Part shown: positions 40,661 to 49,728 of the stretch, in pieces
Numbering within the stretch: the stretch's first letter is position 1
Layout: each line of letters begins with the position of its first letter
Origin: Mumia xiangluensis
Lineage (GTDB): Bacteria; Actinomycetota; Actinomycetes; Propionibacteriales; Nocardioidaceae
Assembly: GCF_010994095.1 (NCBI RefSeq)
Contig: NZ_WJYO01000001.1
Location: forward strand, 1,178,001 to 1,242,000
DNA length: 64,000 bases
Direction: 5' to 3'
The notes under the pieces: generated by a model
Database searches by the model: none
The model's input: only the letters and a program-made list of their open reading frames with translations
Told to the model about the DNA's origin: nothing
Translations under genes and position numbers: made by a program

Positions 40661-41835
40661 CGCCGCCGACCCGGATGCTTGCGACCCCGGTCCCGTTCGC
40701 GCGACCCGACATCACCGAGCGCGAGATCGAGGCTGTCGTCCGCACGTTACGAGGCGGGTGGGTCACCACGGGCCCTGCCGTTGCTGAGTTCGAGGAGGAG
40801 TTCGCCGCGTTTGTCGGCGGCGAGGTGTACTCGGTCGCCGTCAGTTCCGCCACTGCCGGGCTTCACCTAGCGCTAGAGGCGTGCGGAATCGGTCCCGGAG
40901 ACGAGGTGATCGTCCCGACGTGGACCTTCACTGCGACCGCCGAGGTCGTGCGGTATCTCGGTGCCGTGCCGGTGCTCGTGGACGTGGACCCCCTCACGCT
41001 CAATCTGGATCTCGCTGCGGTGGAGGGCGCGCTGAGCCCGCGGACGCGTGCGGTCGTGGTCGTCCACTTCGGTGGCCTGGCAGCGGATACCGCGGGGGTC
41101 GCGGATCTGGTCCGCGGACGGGGTATCCGAGTGGTGGAGGACGCCGCACACGCGCTGCCGACGCACGGACACGGTGAGCTCGTGGGGGCGGCGAGGCACT
41201 CCGACGCGGCCGTCTTCAGCTTCTACGCCACGAAGCCGGTGACCGCTGGCGAGGGCGGAATGCTGACTACGCGAGATCCGGCCATCGCGGAACGGGCGCG
41301 CGTCATGCGGCTCCACGGCATCGACCGCGACGCCTTCGACCGGTACCGGACCGACGTAGCCGGCTGGGAGTACGACGTGGTCGCACCGGGCTTCAAGTAC
41401 AACCTGCCGGACCCGGCCGCCGCCATCGGGCGCGTACAGCTTGCCCGGGCCCACGCGATGCGCGACCGGCGCCAGCGTGTCGCCGACTGGTACCTCCGCG
41501 AGTGGGCCGACCTTCCGCTGGAGCTGCCGGCCCCAGCGGAGGTCGGTGACCTCCACGCATGGCACCTCTTCCCAGTCCGGCTGAACGAGACCGCTGCCGT
41601 CGACCGCGACGGTTTCATCGATGCCCTGGCGGCACGCGGCGTCGGAACGAGTGTGCACTTCATCCCGCTGCACCGGCTGACCTACTGGCGCACGTCCCTC
41701 GGTCTTGCCGTCGCGCAGTTTCCCGTCGCAGAGGACGCATTCTCAAGGGTCGTGAGCGTGCCGCTGTACAGCGCGATGTCGGACGTCGAGGTGGAGCGCG
41801 TCGATTCGGTCGTACGCGAGGTGATGACGTCGTGA
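40657..41835 (+). CDS. DegT/DnrJ/EryC1 family sugar aminotransferase
   Basis: This PLP enzyme of 392 residues aminates a keto-sugar nucleotide, probably the product of the preceding dehydratase (PglE-like role). Typical blocks are FARPDITEREIEAVVRTLRGGWVTTGP, VSSATAGLHLALEACGIGPGDEVIVPTWTFTATA, VVEDAAHALPT and the PLP lysine in SFYATKPVTAGEGGM (about Lys192). GAGGAGG precedes ATG 40657, which overlaps the upstream stop (ATGA). The downstream gene starts inside its stop codon. Confidence 0.94.
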   Translation: MTPPTRMLATPVPFARPDITEREIEAVVRTLRGGWVTTGPAVAEFEEEFAAFVGGEVYSVAVSSATAGLHLALEACGIGPGDEVIVPTWTFTATAEVVRYLGAVPVLVDVDPLTLNLDLAAVEGALSPRTRAVVVVHFGGLAADTAGVADLVRGRGIRVVEDAAHALPTHGHGELVGAARHSDAAVFSFYATKPVTAGEGGMLTTRDPAIAERARVMRLHGIDRDAFDRYRTDVAGWEYDVVAPGFKYNLPDPAAAIGRVQLARAHAMRDRRQRVADWYLREWADLPLELPAPAEVGDLHAWHLFPVRLNETAAVDRDGFIDALAARGVGTSVHFIPLHRLTYWRTSLGLAVAQFPVAEDAFSRVVSVPLYSAMSDVEVERVDSVVREVMTS

Positions 41836-42425
41836 GGCGCCTCGTCGAAGCGGTGATGGCCCTGGCGTTGCTCGCCGCCCTCGCGCCGCTGCTAATCCTG
41901 ATTGGCGTTATCGTGCGCATCGAGTCGGGGCGGCCGGTGATCTTCCGCCAGGTGCGCGTAGGACGCGATGGTCGCGAGTTCGAGATCCTCAAGTTCCGCA
42001 CCATGCGACCAGAAGGCGGGACTGCGGAGGGGGCCGTCACGGTCGCCGGCGATCCGCGGATCACCGTGGTCGGCGGCGTCCTCCGGCGGACCAAGCTCGA
42101 CGAGTTGCCGCAGTTGGTCAACGTGCTCCGCGGCGACATGGCGTTCGTCGGCCCGCGTCCGGAGCTGCCCCGCTATGTCGCGCTGTGGCCAGACGAGCTC
42201 CGGTGGGAGATCCTCTCCGTCGCGCCCGGCATCACCGATCCCGCGTCGATCGCATTCCGCGACGAGCCGGCGCTCCTCGCGCAGCAGCGCGAGCCGGAGC
42301 GCTACTACCGTGAGATCGTCCTCCCGCAGAAGGCCACCATGTACGCCGAGTACGTCCGGGGGCGCTGTCTGCGCACCGACCTCCGCATCGTCGCCCGCAC
42401 GGTCGAGGCGTTGGTGGCCGGCTGA
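41832..42425 (+). CDS. Initiating sugar-phosphate transferase (monotopic phosphoglycosyltransferase, PglC-like)
   Basis: This 197-residue membrane enzyme moves a sugar-phosphate from UDP-sugar to undecaprenyl phosphate, starting the repeat unit. It has one N-terminal hydrophobic re-entrant helix (residues about 7-27) and the family motifs PVIFRQVRVGRDGREFEILKFRTM and TKLDELPQLVNVLRGDMAFVGPRPE with the Asp-Glu pair. The short form, without the four extra helices of WcaJ, is like PglC, which uses UDP-diNAc-bacillosamine; this fits the two genes before it. GTG 41832 overlaps the aminotransferase stop by 4 bp. Confidence 0.93.
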   Translation: MRRLVEAVMALALLAALAPLLILIGVIVRIESGRPVIFRQVRVGRDGREFEILKFRTMRPEGGTAEGAVTVAGDPRITVVGGVLRRTKLDELPQLVNVLRGDMAFVGPRPELPRYVALWPDELRWEILSVAPGITDPASIAFRDEPALLAQQREPERYYREIVLPQKATMYAEYVRGRCLRTDLRIVARTVEALVAG

Positions 42426-43681
42426 TGCGGATCGGCATCCTCTCGCAGTGGTTCGATCCCGAGCCCGGACCTGCACGGCTGCCTGGTGCGCTGGCCCACT
42501 CATTGGCGGAGCGCGGGCACGAGGTGCGGGTCCTGACCGGGTTCCCGAACTATCCGGACGGCGTCGTCCAGGACGGGTACCCGATCGCGTGGCGGCGGGA
42601 CGAGATCGACCGCGACCTCGTGATCCGGCGCGTGGCGCTGTATCCGAGCCATGACGCGTCGGCCGTGCGTCGGACGGCGAACTACGCATCGTTCGGGGTG
42701 TCAGCCGCGGTCGTCGGAGCGTCGGTTTTCAAGGGACTCGACGCCGTGTGGGTCTCCAACTCGCCCGTCACCGTCGGCCTCCCCGCGTGGCGGATCGCCC
42801 GCGCGATGCGCCTACCGGTCCTTCTGCACGTCCTCGATCTCTGGCCGGACAACATCGTGTCGTCCGAGGTCGTGACGTCCCGGCGGGCGACGGCGCTGCT
42901 CCTGTCGTCCGTGCACCGCTGGAACCGGTGGATGTACCGCACGGCGTCGCACGTCTCGGCGATCTCACCTGGGATCGCGCGGATCCTCGAGAGCCGCGGG
43001 GTATCCGCTGGGAAGCTGTCGTACGTGCCGCTGTGGGCCGACGAGCAGACCTTTCGCCCGTCGAGCGACGATGGCTTCCGCGCCACGATGGCTACGCCGC
43101 CGGACCGCGTCACCGTGCTGTACGCCGGCACGCTGGGTCGCGCCCAGGCGATCGACAGGCTCGTGGATGCGTGCAATCGCTATCCAAGGCACGAGCCGAG
43201 CATCGACGTGTGGATCGCGGGGAGCGGCGTCGAGGAGGAGGAACTGCGCAGGCGCGCCGAGCAGTCGCGGGCGCCCAACGTACGGGTGCGGTTCCTGGGG
43301 CGCGTGCCGACCGCCGAGATGCGCTCCGTGATGTCTGCCGCGGACATCCACTTCATCGGTCTGCGGGACGACGCGAACAGCACGGTCACGCTGCCGAGCA
43401 AGCTCCAGGCAACGATGGCCTCGGCGAAGCCGATCCTGCTCTCGGTCGCAGGAGATGCCCGCGCGATCGTGGACGAGGCGGGAGCCGGGTTCACCGCCGA
43501 GCCTGGCTCGTCGGACGCGCTGACCAGGGCGCTGGTCCAGGCGGCGCGCTCTGGACGGCCCCGCCTTTGCGAGATGGGGCACGCCAGCCGGACGGCGTAC
43601 GACCGCGACTTCTCGCTCGCGGCGGGGACGACGCGCATCGAGCGCATCCTCGACGGGCTGACTTCAGGGGCGCCGGCATGA
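42425..43681 (+). CDS. Glycosyltransferase family 4 (WbuB-like)
   Basis: This 418-residue GT-B glycosyltransferase has an acceptor half starting MRIGILSQWFDPEPGPA and a donor half with VLYAGTLGRAQAIDRLVDA, VRVRFLGRVPTAEMRSVMSAADIHFIGL and PSKLQATMASAKPIL. This N-terminal pattern is that of WbuB/WbjE-type enzymes, some of which transfer L-FucNAc; the capEFG genes two genes downstream make that donor, so L-FucNAc transfer is a reasonable inference. Its ATG shares one base with the preceding stop. Acts at the inner membrane face. Confidence 0.9.
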   Translation: MRIGILSQWFDPEPGPARLPGALAHSLAERGHEVRVLTGFPNYPDGVVQDGYPIAWRRDEIDRDLVIRRVALYPSHDASAVRRTANYASFGVSAAVVGASVFKGLDAVWVSNSPVTVGLPAWRIARAMRLPVLLHVLDLWPDNIVSSEVVTSRRATALLLSSVHRWNRWMYRTASHVSAISPGIARILESRGVSAGKLSYVPLWADEQTFRPSSDDGFRATMATPPDRVTVLYAGTLGRAQAIDRLVDACNRYPRHEPSIDVWIAGSGVEEEELRRRAEQSRAPNVRVRFLGRVPTAEMRSVMSAADIHFIGLRDDANSTVTLPSKLQATMASAKPILLSVAGDARAIVDEAGAGFTAEPGSSDALTRALVQAARSGRPRLCEMGHASRTAYDRDFSLAAGTTRIERILDGLTSGAPA

Positions 43682-44298
43682 CTGTCGTGACGGCCCGCCC
43701 CGCAGTGGTGGAGGATCTGTCGGCGATCGTCTCGGTGCACCGCGGTGCCTTCCCTGACTTCTTCCTGACGTCCCTGGGTTCCGGCTTCCTCCGCACGTTC
43801 TACCGCGGTCTGGTCGACGTGGACTCCGGCGTGCTGCTCGTCGCCGTCGGCGGAGGCGGAAGGATCTTGGGGTTCGTCGGTGGCTCGGAGGATCGGCGAG
43901 CCTTCTACCATACGCTGATCCGTCGACGCGGCTGGCGGTTCGCGATCGCCGCCCTGCCGGCGGTCGTACGGCATCCCTCGATGCTGCGACGCGTGGTGCG
44001 TGGTCGGCGGCGGGCGAGCGAGCACGAACCGATCCCCGGATCACTCATGTCGTTGGCCGTCGCGCCGGACTCCCGCTCCCTCGGGGTCGGCGAACGCCTC
44101 GTGTCGGCCTTCGAGCGCGAGCTTCGGCTGCGCGGCTGCTCGGCGTACGCCCTGACGACGGACGCGTCCGACAACGAAGCGGTGAATGCGTTCTACTCCC
44201 GCCTCGGGCTCGTCCGCTCGCGCGTGCTGGTCACGCCGGAAGGCCGCAGACTCAACGAGTACGCACGTATCTGGTCGGACGAGGAGGCAGCTCGATGA
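43678..44298 (+). CDS. GNAT acetyltransferase of the polysaccharide cluster
   Basis: This 206-residue acetyltransferase has an intact acetyl-CoA loop (SLAVAPDSRSLGVGERLVSAFERELRLRGC) and the terminal block TTDASDNEAVNAFYSRLGLV. An extended helical region between strands (HTLIRRRGWRFAIAALPAVVRHPSMLRRVV) is basic and amphipathic and may touch the membrane. In this setting it could acetylate the amino group of the 4-amino-6-deoxy sugar, replacing a PglD-type enzyme, or O-acetylate the lipid-linked sugar. ATG 43678 overlaps the upstream stop by 4 bp. Confidence 0.85.
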   Translation: MTVVTARPAVVEDLSAIVSVHRGAFPDFFLTSLGSGFLRTFYRGLVDVDSGVLLVAVGGGGRILGFVGGSEDRRAFYHTLIRRRGWRFAIAALPAVVRHPSMLRRVVRGRRRASEHEPIPGSLMSLAVAPDSRSLGVGERLVSAFERELRLRGCSAYALTTDASDNEAVNAFYSRLGLVRSRVLVTPEGRRLNEYARIWSDEEAAR

Positions 44299-45314
44299 GC
44301 TTCCGCTACCTGGTCACCGGGGGCACCGGGTCCTTCGGGTCGACGATGGTGCGCCATCTCCTCTCTGGCGGAGCCGCCGAGGTCCGTGTGCTGAGCCGCG
44401 ACGAGGCGAAGCAGGACGATCTGCGCCGCGCGATCGGCGATGATCGGCTGCGCTGCTTTTTGGGGGACGTCCGTGACCCGGCTAGTGTCCGCGAGGCGGT
44501 CGACGGCGTGGATCACGTCTTTCATGCCGCCGCGCTCAAGCAGGTCCCGAGCTGCGAGTTCTTCCCCATGCAGGCCGTCCGCACGAACGTGGAGGGAAGC
44601 AGCAACGTCGTCGAGGCCGCGAGTGCTGCCCGCGTGTCCTCAGTCGTGTGTTTGAGCACGGACAAGGCTGTCTACCCGATCAACGCGATGGGGATGTCAA
44701 AGGCGCTCATGGAGAGGGTGGCGCAGGCGTACGCACGGAGCCGCCCGAGCTCGCAGACAACGGTGAGCGTCACGCGGTACGGGAACGTCATGTACTCGCG
44801 CGGCTCGGTGATCCCGGTGTTCGTCGCGCAAGCGCTGGCCGGGGAGCCCATGACTGTCACCGACCCGACGATGACGCGGTTCCTCATGTCGCTCGAGGAC
44901 TCGGTCGACCTCGTCGGCTATGCCTTCGACCATGCACGCCCAGGGGATCTCTTCGTGCGGAAGGCGCCTTCGTGCACCATCGAGGTGCTGGCCCGTGCCG
45001 TCGCGTCGGTGCTCGGCGACGACGACCCGCGGATCAAAGTGCTCGGGGCGCGCCACGGCGAGAAGCTTTACGAGTCGCTTCTCGGTCGCGAGGAGCGGGC
45101 GCGGGCCCAGGACCTCGGCGCCTATTACCGGGTCCCGCTCGACGCGCGCGGCCTCGAGTACGAGCTGTTCGCCGACACCGGTGGGGGCTCCGACCTCGCG
45201 CTTGACGAGGACGACTACAACTCGCACAACACGACCCGTCTGGGCGTCGAGGAGGTCAAGGAGCTGCTGCTCTTGCTGCCCGAGATCCGCGCCGCACGAG
45301 AGGGAGCACGGTGA
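44295..45314 (+). CDS. capE: UDP-GlcNAc 4,6-dehydratase / 5-epimerase (CapE/WbjB type)
   Basis: This soluble SDR enzyme of 339 residues performs the first step to UDP-L-FucNAc: UDP-GlcNAc to the L-arabino 4-keto-6-deoxy sugar. The cofactor loop is VTGGTGSFGSTMV, and the CapE/FlaA1-like RDEAKQDDLR and STDKAVYPINAMGMSKALME are clear. Unlike the CapD/PglF-type gene at the cluster start it has no membrane part and belongs to the C5-inverting branch. capF and capG follow with 4-bp overlaps, which confirms the pathway. ATG 44295 overlaps the GNAT stop. Confidence 0.92.
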   Translation: MSFRYLVTGGTGSFGSTMVRHLLSGGAAEVRVLSRDEAKQDDLRRAIGDDRLRCFLGDVRDPASVREAVDGVDHVFHAAALKQVPSCEFFPMQAVRTNVEGSSNVVEAASAARVSSVVCLSTDKAVYPINAMGMSKALMERVAQAYARSRPSSQTTVSVTRYGNVMYSRGSVIPVFVAQALAGEPMTVTDPTMTRFLMSLEDSVDLVGYAFDHARPGDLFVRKAPSCTIEVLARAVASVLGDDDPRIKVLGARHGEKLYESLLGREERARAQDLGAYYRVPLDARGLEYELFADTGGGSDLALDEDDYNSHNTTRLGVEEVKELLLLLPEIRAAREGAR

Positions 45315-46438
45315 AAGTCGTCGTCACGGGTGCCAGCGGCTTTCTCGGGTGGCACCTTCGTTGCCGCTTGCGGGCGCTCGGCGGGTACGAGGTCGTGCCG
45401 GTCGCTCGCGCGACCTTCGGGGACCTCGACGAGGCGGTCCGAGGCGCCGATGCGGTGGTCCACGTCGCAGGTGTCAACCGGGCTGAGAGCGACCGCGAGA
45501 TCACGGAAGGAAACATCGACCTTGCGCGTCGGGTGCGAGGCGCCGTCGTCCGCGCTGGGCAGGCTCCGAGAATCGTGTTTGCCAACAGCGTGCAGGCCGG
45601 CAACGGCACTCCGTACGGCGAGGCGAAGGCGACGGCGTCGCAGGTGCTTCGCGACACTGCCGCGGCGGCGGGGTCGCCGTACGTCGACGTCGTACTCCCG
45701 AACCTCTTCGGTGAGCACGGCCGGCCGCACTACAACTCCTTCGTCGCCTCGTTCATCCAGCAGGTGGTCGCCGGTGACGCCCCGACGGTGCTCGACCGTG
45801 ACGTCGAGCTGCTCCACGCACAGGACGCGGCGGCAGCGCTCGTCGCCGCGCTGACTGGGCCGGCGCGGACGGAGCATCCGCCCGGAACCACCGTCGCAGT
45901 CACCGAGGTCCTTGCACGGCTGCAGGCGTACGACGCGTCGTACGCCTGCGGTGACTTGCCGGCGCTCGACACCCGATTCACGCGACAGCTCTTCAACACC
46001 TACCGTGCGGTCGCATTCGAGCGTCGCGGACCGTTTGCTCTCGACGTCCGTGCCGACGATCGCGGACCTCTGGTCGAGACCGTTCGCGCACACGGGGGTG
46101 GCGGGCAGTCCTTCGTCTCCACGACCGCGCCTGGAGCACGGCGCGGCGAGCACTTCCATCTCGAGAAGCTCGAACGATTCGTCGTCGTCCGCGGTCGTGG
46201 GCGCATCCGTCTCCGGCGGCTCTTCTCTGACGAGGTCGTGACTTACGACGTGACGGGCGACCACCCTGTGGCCGTCGACATGCCGACAATGTGGGCGCAC
46301 GACCTGACGAACGTCGGGGTGGACGACCTCGTGACAGCGTTCTGGTCCGACACCGTCTTCGACCCCCGTGACCCCGACACCTTCGCGGAGCCGGTCGACG
46401 TCGAAGTCGTGGGCACGACGGTGGGGAGCCGCTCGTGA
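45311..46438 (+). CDS. capF: CapF-like bifunctional epimerase/reductase with C-terminal cupin
   Basis: This 375-residue protein has an N-terminal extended SDR domain (VVVTGASGFLGWHLRCRL) and a C-terminal cupin from about residue 260 with the metal/epimerase block GEHFHLEKLERFVVVRG. In CapF the cupin carries out C3 epimerisation and the SDR domain the C4 reduction, giving UDP-N-acetyl-L-pneumosamine-type (L-talo) sugar. The GTG start shares GTGA with the capE stop, and capG follows in the same way. Domain order and neighbours make the assignment firm. Confidence 0.92.
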   Translation: MKVVVTGASGFLGWHLRCRLRALGGYEVVPVARATFGDLDEAVRGADAVVHVAGVNRAESDREITEGNIDLARRVRGAVVRAGQAPRIVFANSVQAGNGTPYGEAKATASQVLRDTAAAAGSPYVDVVLPNLFGEHGRPHYNSFVASFIQQVVAGDAPTVLDRDVELLHAQDAAAALVAALTGPARTEHPPGTTVAVTEVLARLQAYDASYACGDLPALDTRFTRQLFNTYRAVAFERRGPFALDVRADDRGPLVETVRAHGGGGQSFVSTTAPGARRGEHFHLEKLERFVVVRGRGRIRLRRLFSDEVVTYDVTGDHPVAVDMPTMWAHDLTNVGVDDLVTAFWSDTVFDPRDPDTFAEPVDVEVVGTTVGSRS

Positions 46439-47526
46439 AGGTCGTGACGATCGTGGGCACGCGTCCGGAGATCATCCGTCTCTCGTGCACGGTCAGCCTG
46501 CTCGACGACACTGTGGACCACGTGCTCGTCCACACCGGTCAGAACTATGACCACGGACTCAGTCAGGTGTTCTTCGACGAGCTCGGCCTCAGGCCGCCGG
46601 ACCACCATCTAGGCGTCGACACTTCGTCGCTCGGCCACGTCCTCGGCGAGACATTGATCGGCACCGAGCGCGTGCTGGCGGCCGAGCAGCCCGACGCCGT
46701 GCTGGTGCTCGGCGACACCAACAGCGCGATCGCTGCGGTGATGGCGCGGCGGATGCGGGTGCCGGTCTACCACATGGAAGCGGGCAACAGGAGCTTCGAC
46801 GACCGCGTGCCCGAAGAGACCAATCGTCATTTGGTCGACCACGTCGCCGACTACAACCTCGTCTACACCGAGCACGCCCGCCGTAATCTCCTCGCCGAGG
46901 GGATCCATCCGAGTCGGATCATGCTCACTGGTTCGCCGATGCGCGAGGTCCTCAACCGCTACCGCGCCGAGATCGACGCGTCCGACGTACTTGCGCGCCT
47001 CGGGCTCGACCGCGACGGCTACTTCATGGTCAGCGCGCACCGCGAAGAGAATGTGGACCCACCCCAACGGCTCGGCGGGCTGCTCGACTGTCTCGACGCA
47101 GTCGCTCGCGAGTGGGGCCTGCCGGTGCTGGTGTCCACCCATCCTCGTACCCGAGCCCGGCTGACCGAGTCAGGTCGCGTGTCCGACGAGCGTGTCCGCT
47201 TCGTCGAGCCCTTCGGCTTTCTCGACTACAACAGCCTGCAGCTCGGCGCGGCCTGCGTGCTCTCAGACTCCGGAACGGTCTCGGAGGAGTCGGCGATGCT
47301 CGGGTTCCCAGCCATCACGCTTCGTGAGGCGATCGAGCGGCCGGAGGCGATCGACGCCGGGACGATCGTCTTGACGGGGCTCGACCCGCAGCGGGTGGTC
47401 GAAGCCGTCGCGCTCGTCCGCAACGACCCGCAGAAGGCGACGGTCACATTGCCGGCCGAGTACGAGATCGCGGACACGTCGCGGCGCGTGGTCAGGTTCT
47501 TGCTGTCGACGGTGGGGCAGTTGTGA
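46435..47526 (+). CDS. capG: UDP-N-acetyl-sugar 2-epimerase, non-hydrolysing (CapG/WecB-like)
   Basis: This 363-residue GT-B-fold epimerase starts VKVVTIVGTRPEIIRLSCTVSLLD and contains GDTNSAIAAVMARRMRVPVYHMEAGNRSFD, SAHREENVDPP and LSDSGTVSEESAMLGFPAITLREAIERPE, all typical of WecB relatives. Placed after capE and capF it should convert the L-talo sugar to UDP-N-acetyl-L-fucosamine, rather than making UDP-ManNAc. It overlaps capF by 4 bp and the next glycosyltransferase by 4 bp. Confidence 0.92.
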   Translation: MKVVTIVGTRPEIIRLSCTVSLLDDTVDHVLVHTGQNYDHGLSQVFFDELGLRPPDHHLGVDTSSLGHVLGETLIGTERVLAAEQPDAVLVLGDTNSAIAAVMARRMRVPVYHMEAGNRSFDDRVPEETNRHLVDHVADYNLVYTEHARRNLLAEGIHPSRIMLTGSPMREVLNRYRAEIDASDVLARLGLDRDGYFMVSAHREENVDPPQRLGGLLDCLDAVAREWGLPVLVSTHPRTRARLTESGRVSDERVRFVEPFGFLDYNSLQLGAACVLSDSGTVSEESAMLGFPAITLREAIERPEAIDAGTIVLTGLDPQRVVEAVALVRNDPQKATVTLPAEYEIADTSRRVVRFLLSTVGQL

Positions 47527-48470
47527 TGGGCATCCGACCGAGGCGACTGTCCCACGGCGGAAGAGTTGTCGAGGACTCGCTGATAGCTGCCGGATTCTGT
47601 ACGACGTCTCCTCGCGTGTCGCTCATCGAGACCACGTTGCCGCTTCCCCGGAGGCGAGTGCTGGTCCAGAACGCATGGAACGTGGTCGACGAGGACGAGC
47701 TCGGGCGGTTACTCGCTCCCTACCCTTCTCGCATGCGCAGACGGATGCGTGTCAGGCGTGCAGTCGCCCAGGCGAATGTTGCGATGGCTGACGAGGCGTG
47801 GTGCCTCACCGACGCAGCGGCCGAGCTCGTTCGCGCAGGGTCGCGGGCAGCGACGGTCCGTGTGAGCCCGGTCGCTGGTCCGTGGGACCTGATGCGGCAC
47901 GAGCGGGTACCGGGCGGCGTGCCGCGATCCGATCAGGTGATCGTGCCGGGGACGATCACCTGGTATAAGCGGCCGGACGATGCGCTGCGCTGGATCTCCG
48001 AGAACCACGATCGTCTCGGTACCAGGCAAGTGCTCTTCGCCGGGGAGGACGACGGCTCGGGGTGCTGGCCGTACGTCTATGATCTCGCTGGCCAGATGGG
48101 CCTGACGGTGCGACGCCAGACTCTGGATCGGCCGCAACTCTACGCCGCGATGAGGCGAAGTGCGGCGGTTGTTGTGCCGAGCGCCCTCGAGACGCTGGGC
48201 TTCGCCCTCAGCGAAGCGCTGTGCCATGCGTCTACCGTGGTCGCCTCGCCCTTGGCCTCCCATCGCGAGGTCGCGAATCGCCTCGGTCGATTCCCCGAAT
48301 GGCTGGGGGAAGGGTCGTCGGAGCACCGCACATCGGAGCCCGCGCAAGTGAGTGATCGTCTCATCGGCGTGCAAGCGGCTTGGGTTGCGCTCGGTAGGTC
48401 TCTCGGCCTCCCTCGGCGAGCGGGCGATGCACGGACGTCGACATCGGCAGGAGTTCTCCGTGGCGGATGA
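47523..48470 (+). CDS. Glycosyltransferase (GT-B fold)
   Basis: This 315-residue protein looks like a family-4-like glycosyltransferase: an N-terminal half with VLVQNAWNVVDEDELGRLL and a donor half with VIVPGTITWYKRPDDALRW, RQVLFAGEDDGSGCWPYV and the nucleotide-sugar segment VVVPSALETLGFALSEALCHASTVVASPLASHREV. The start is GTG 47523 (GTGA overlap with capG) or ATG 47526. It probably adds one sugar of the repeat unit at the cytoplasmic face. The donor is unknown. The C-terminal tail overlaps the polymerase gene by 11 bp. Confidence 0.83.
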   Translation: MMGIRPRRLSHGGRVVEDSLIAAGFCTTSPRVSLIETTLPLPRRRVLVQNAWNVVDEDELGRLLAPYPSRMRRRMRVRRAVAQANVAMADEAWCLTDAAAELVRAGSRAATVRVSPVAGPWDLMRHERVPGGVPRSDQVIVPGTITWYKRPDDALRWISENHDRLGTRQVLFAGEDDGSGCWPYVYDLAGQMGLTVRRQTLDRPQLYAAMRRSAAVVVPSALETLGFALSEALCHASTVVASPLASHREVANRLGRFPEWLGEGSSEHRTSEPAQVSDRLIGVQAAWVALGRSLGLPRRAGDARTSTSAGVLRGG

Positions 48471-49728
48471 TCGCCGGATAGGCAACGTTGTGACTCCTGT
48501 CGCCGCCGGTACCGCCGCGGCGGCGGGCGCGCTGGCCGCGCTCCGTTCCGATCGAGCCCTCGAAGTTGTCGGCGCAGTGCTCGTCGCCCTCCTGGTGTGG
48601 ATGGCGCCGACGCGGATCGGCGTCGTGGTCGTCGTGGTCGCCTCCGTGGCGGCAGGCTTCCAGGTCCCGGGAGCACATCTCGCGCCCCTCCTCGCATGGG
48701 CCCTCGCCGTGCTCCTGTTCGCGCGACACGGAATGCTGTACCGCCCGAAGGTGAGGATGTTCCTTGCATTCGTCGCCCTGGGGGTGATCGCACACGCGTC
48801 CACGCTCCCGGTCACTGTGCCGCGGGGGCGAGAAGCGGTGGTCGTCTCGGTCGTCGCCCTGCTGCTCGCGGCCGTAGCCGTCCTCGCGGTGTCGGTTGCG
48901 GCGTCGCCGCCCGAGATCGTGGATGGCGTGCTCTGTGCAGGAGGGTTGGTCCTGGCGGCCTCGCTCGCACTAGGTGTGATCGTCCCTGAGGTCGCCGTCG
49001 AGATGGGTCGCCTCCGCGGTCCTTTCGTCAATGCGAACTCGCTGGGTCTCCTGTCCGCCGTACTTGTCGCGGGTGGGTTGACACGGCGTCACCGAATCGG
49101 TGTCCTTGTCGCCTCGATGGCAGCGGCCACGCTCGTCTGGAGCGGTAGCCGTGCATCCGTGACCGCCGCTCTCGCGGCGCTCCTGTGGATCGTCGCGCTC
49201 GCGGTGGTCAGAAGGCGCGCCTGGTGGATCGCCTGCGCCGCGTCGATCGTTGTCGCGGCGTCGACAGCGATTGTGACGGGACTAGCCGTACCCGACATCC
49301 CGTTGTTCAGATCGACCAATTCGCGCCTGGCCGGTATCGAGTACGCCGTCGGCAGCGTGCGTTTGGAATGGGTTGGAGGAGCGGGATTTGAGAGCTCCCC
49401 AGTCGAGATCGCCAGCACGCCCTTCCGCTGGTTGCATGACGGCGGGCTCATCGCACTTGTCTGCGTTCTTGCTGCCTATGCTCTGATGCTTGCCGTCGCC
49501 GTCGGCCGGCCCGGCCCGGCGGGTGCACTTCTGGTGGTCGGATTTGTGACATCGCTCTTCGAAGGTTGGCTGTTCTCGGGTGGAGGCACGATGTTCATCG
49601 CGTTCTGGTTGCTCTACCTCGGTCTGATCTCTGGCCCGGAGTCTCCCGCGCGCCAGCGACGTGTCGGCGTCGATGGCCAGGCACTCACCGTTCGAAGTGA
49701 CGTCTGGTTGCCGCACGACGCCAGGTAG
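48460..49728 (+). CDS. O-antigen polymerase/ligase-like membrane protein (Wzy candidate)
   Basis: This 422-residue protein has about ten to twelve hydrophobic segments. The region GRLRGPFVNANSLGLLSAVL and SGSRASVTAALAALL matches the N-A-x-G/S-R-x pattern around the large loop of O-antigen ligases and polymerases (Wzy_C type), and a soluble-looking loop follows (RSTNSRLAGIEYAVGSVRLEWVGGAGFESSP). GTG 48460 is chosen because CAGGAG lies 7 nt upstream. It should join lipid-linked repeat units on the outer face. Its last 115 bp overlap the convergent kinase-fold gene. Confidence 0.85.
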   Translation: MADDRRIGNVVTPVAAGTAAAAGALAALRSDRALEVVGAVLVALLVWMAPTRIGVVVVVVASVAAGFQVPGAHLAPLLAWALAVLLFARHGMLYRPKVRMFLAFVALGVIAHASTLPVTVPRGREAVVVSVVALLLAAVAVLAVSVAASPPEIVDGVLCAGGLVLAASLALGVIVPEVAVEMGRLRGPFVNANSLGLLSAVLVAGGLTRRHRIGVLVASMAAATLVWSGSRASVTAALAALLWIVALAVVRRRAWWIACAASIVVAASTAIVTGLAVPDIPLFRSTNSRLAGIEYAVGSVRLEWVGGAGFESSPVEIASTPFRWLHDGGLIALVCVLAAYALMLAVAVGRPGPAGALLVVGFVTSLFEGWLFSGGGTMFIAFWLLYLGLISGPESPARQRRVGVDGQALTVRSDVWLPHDAR

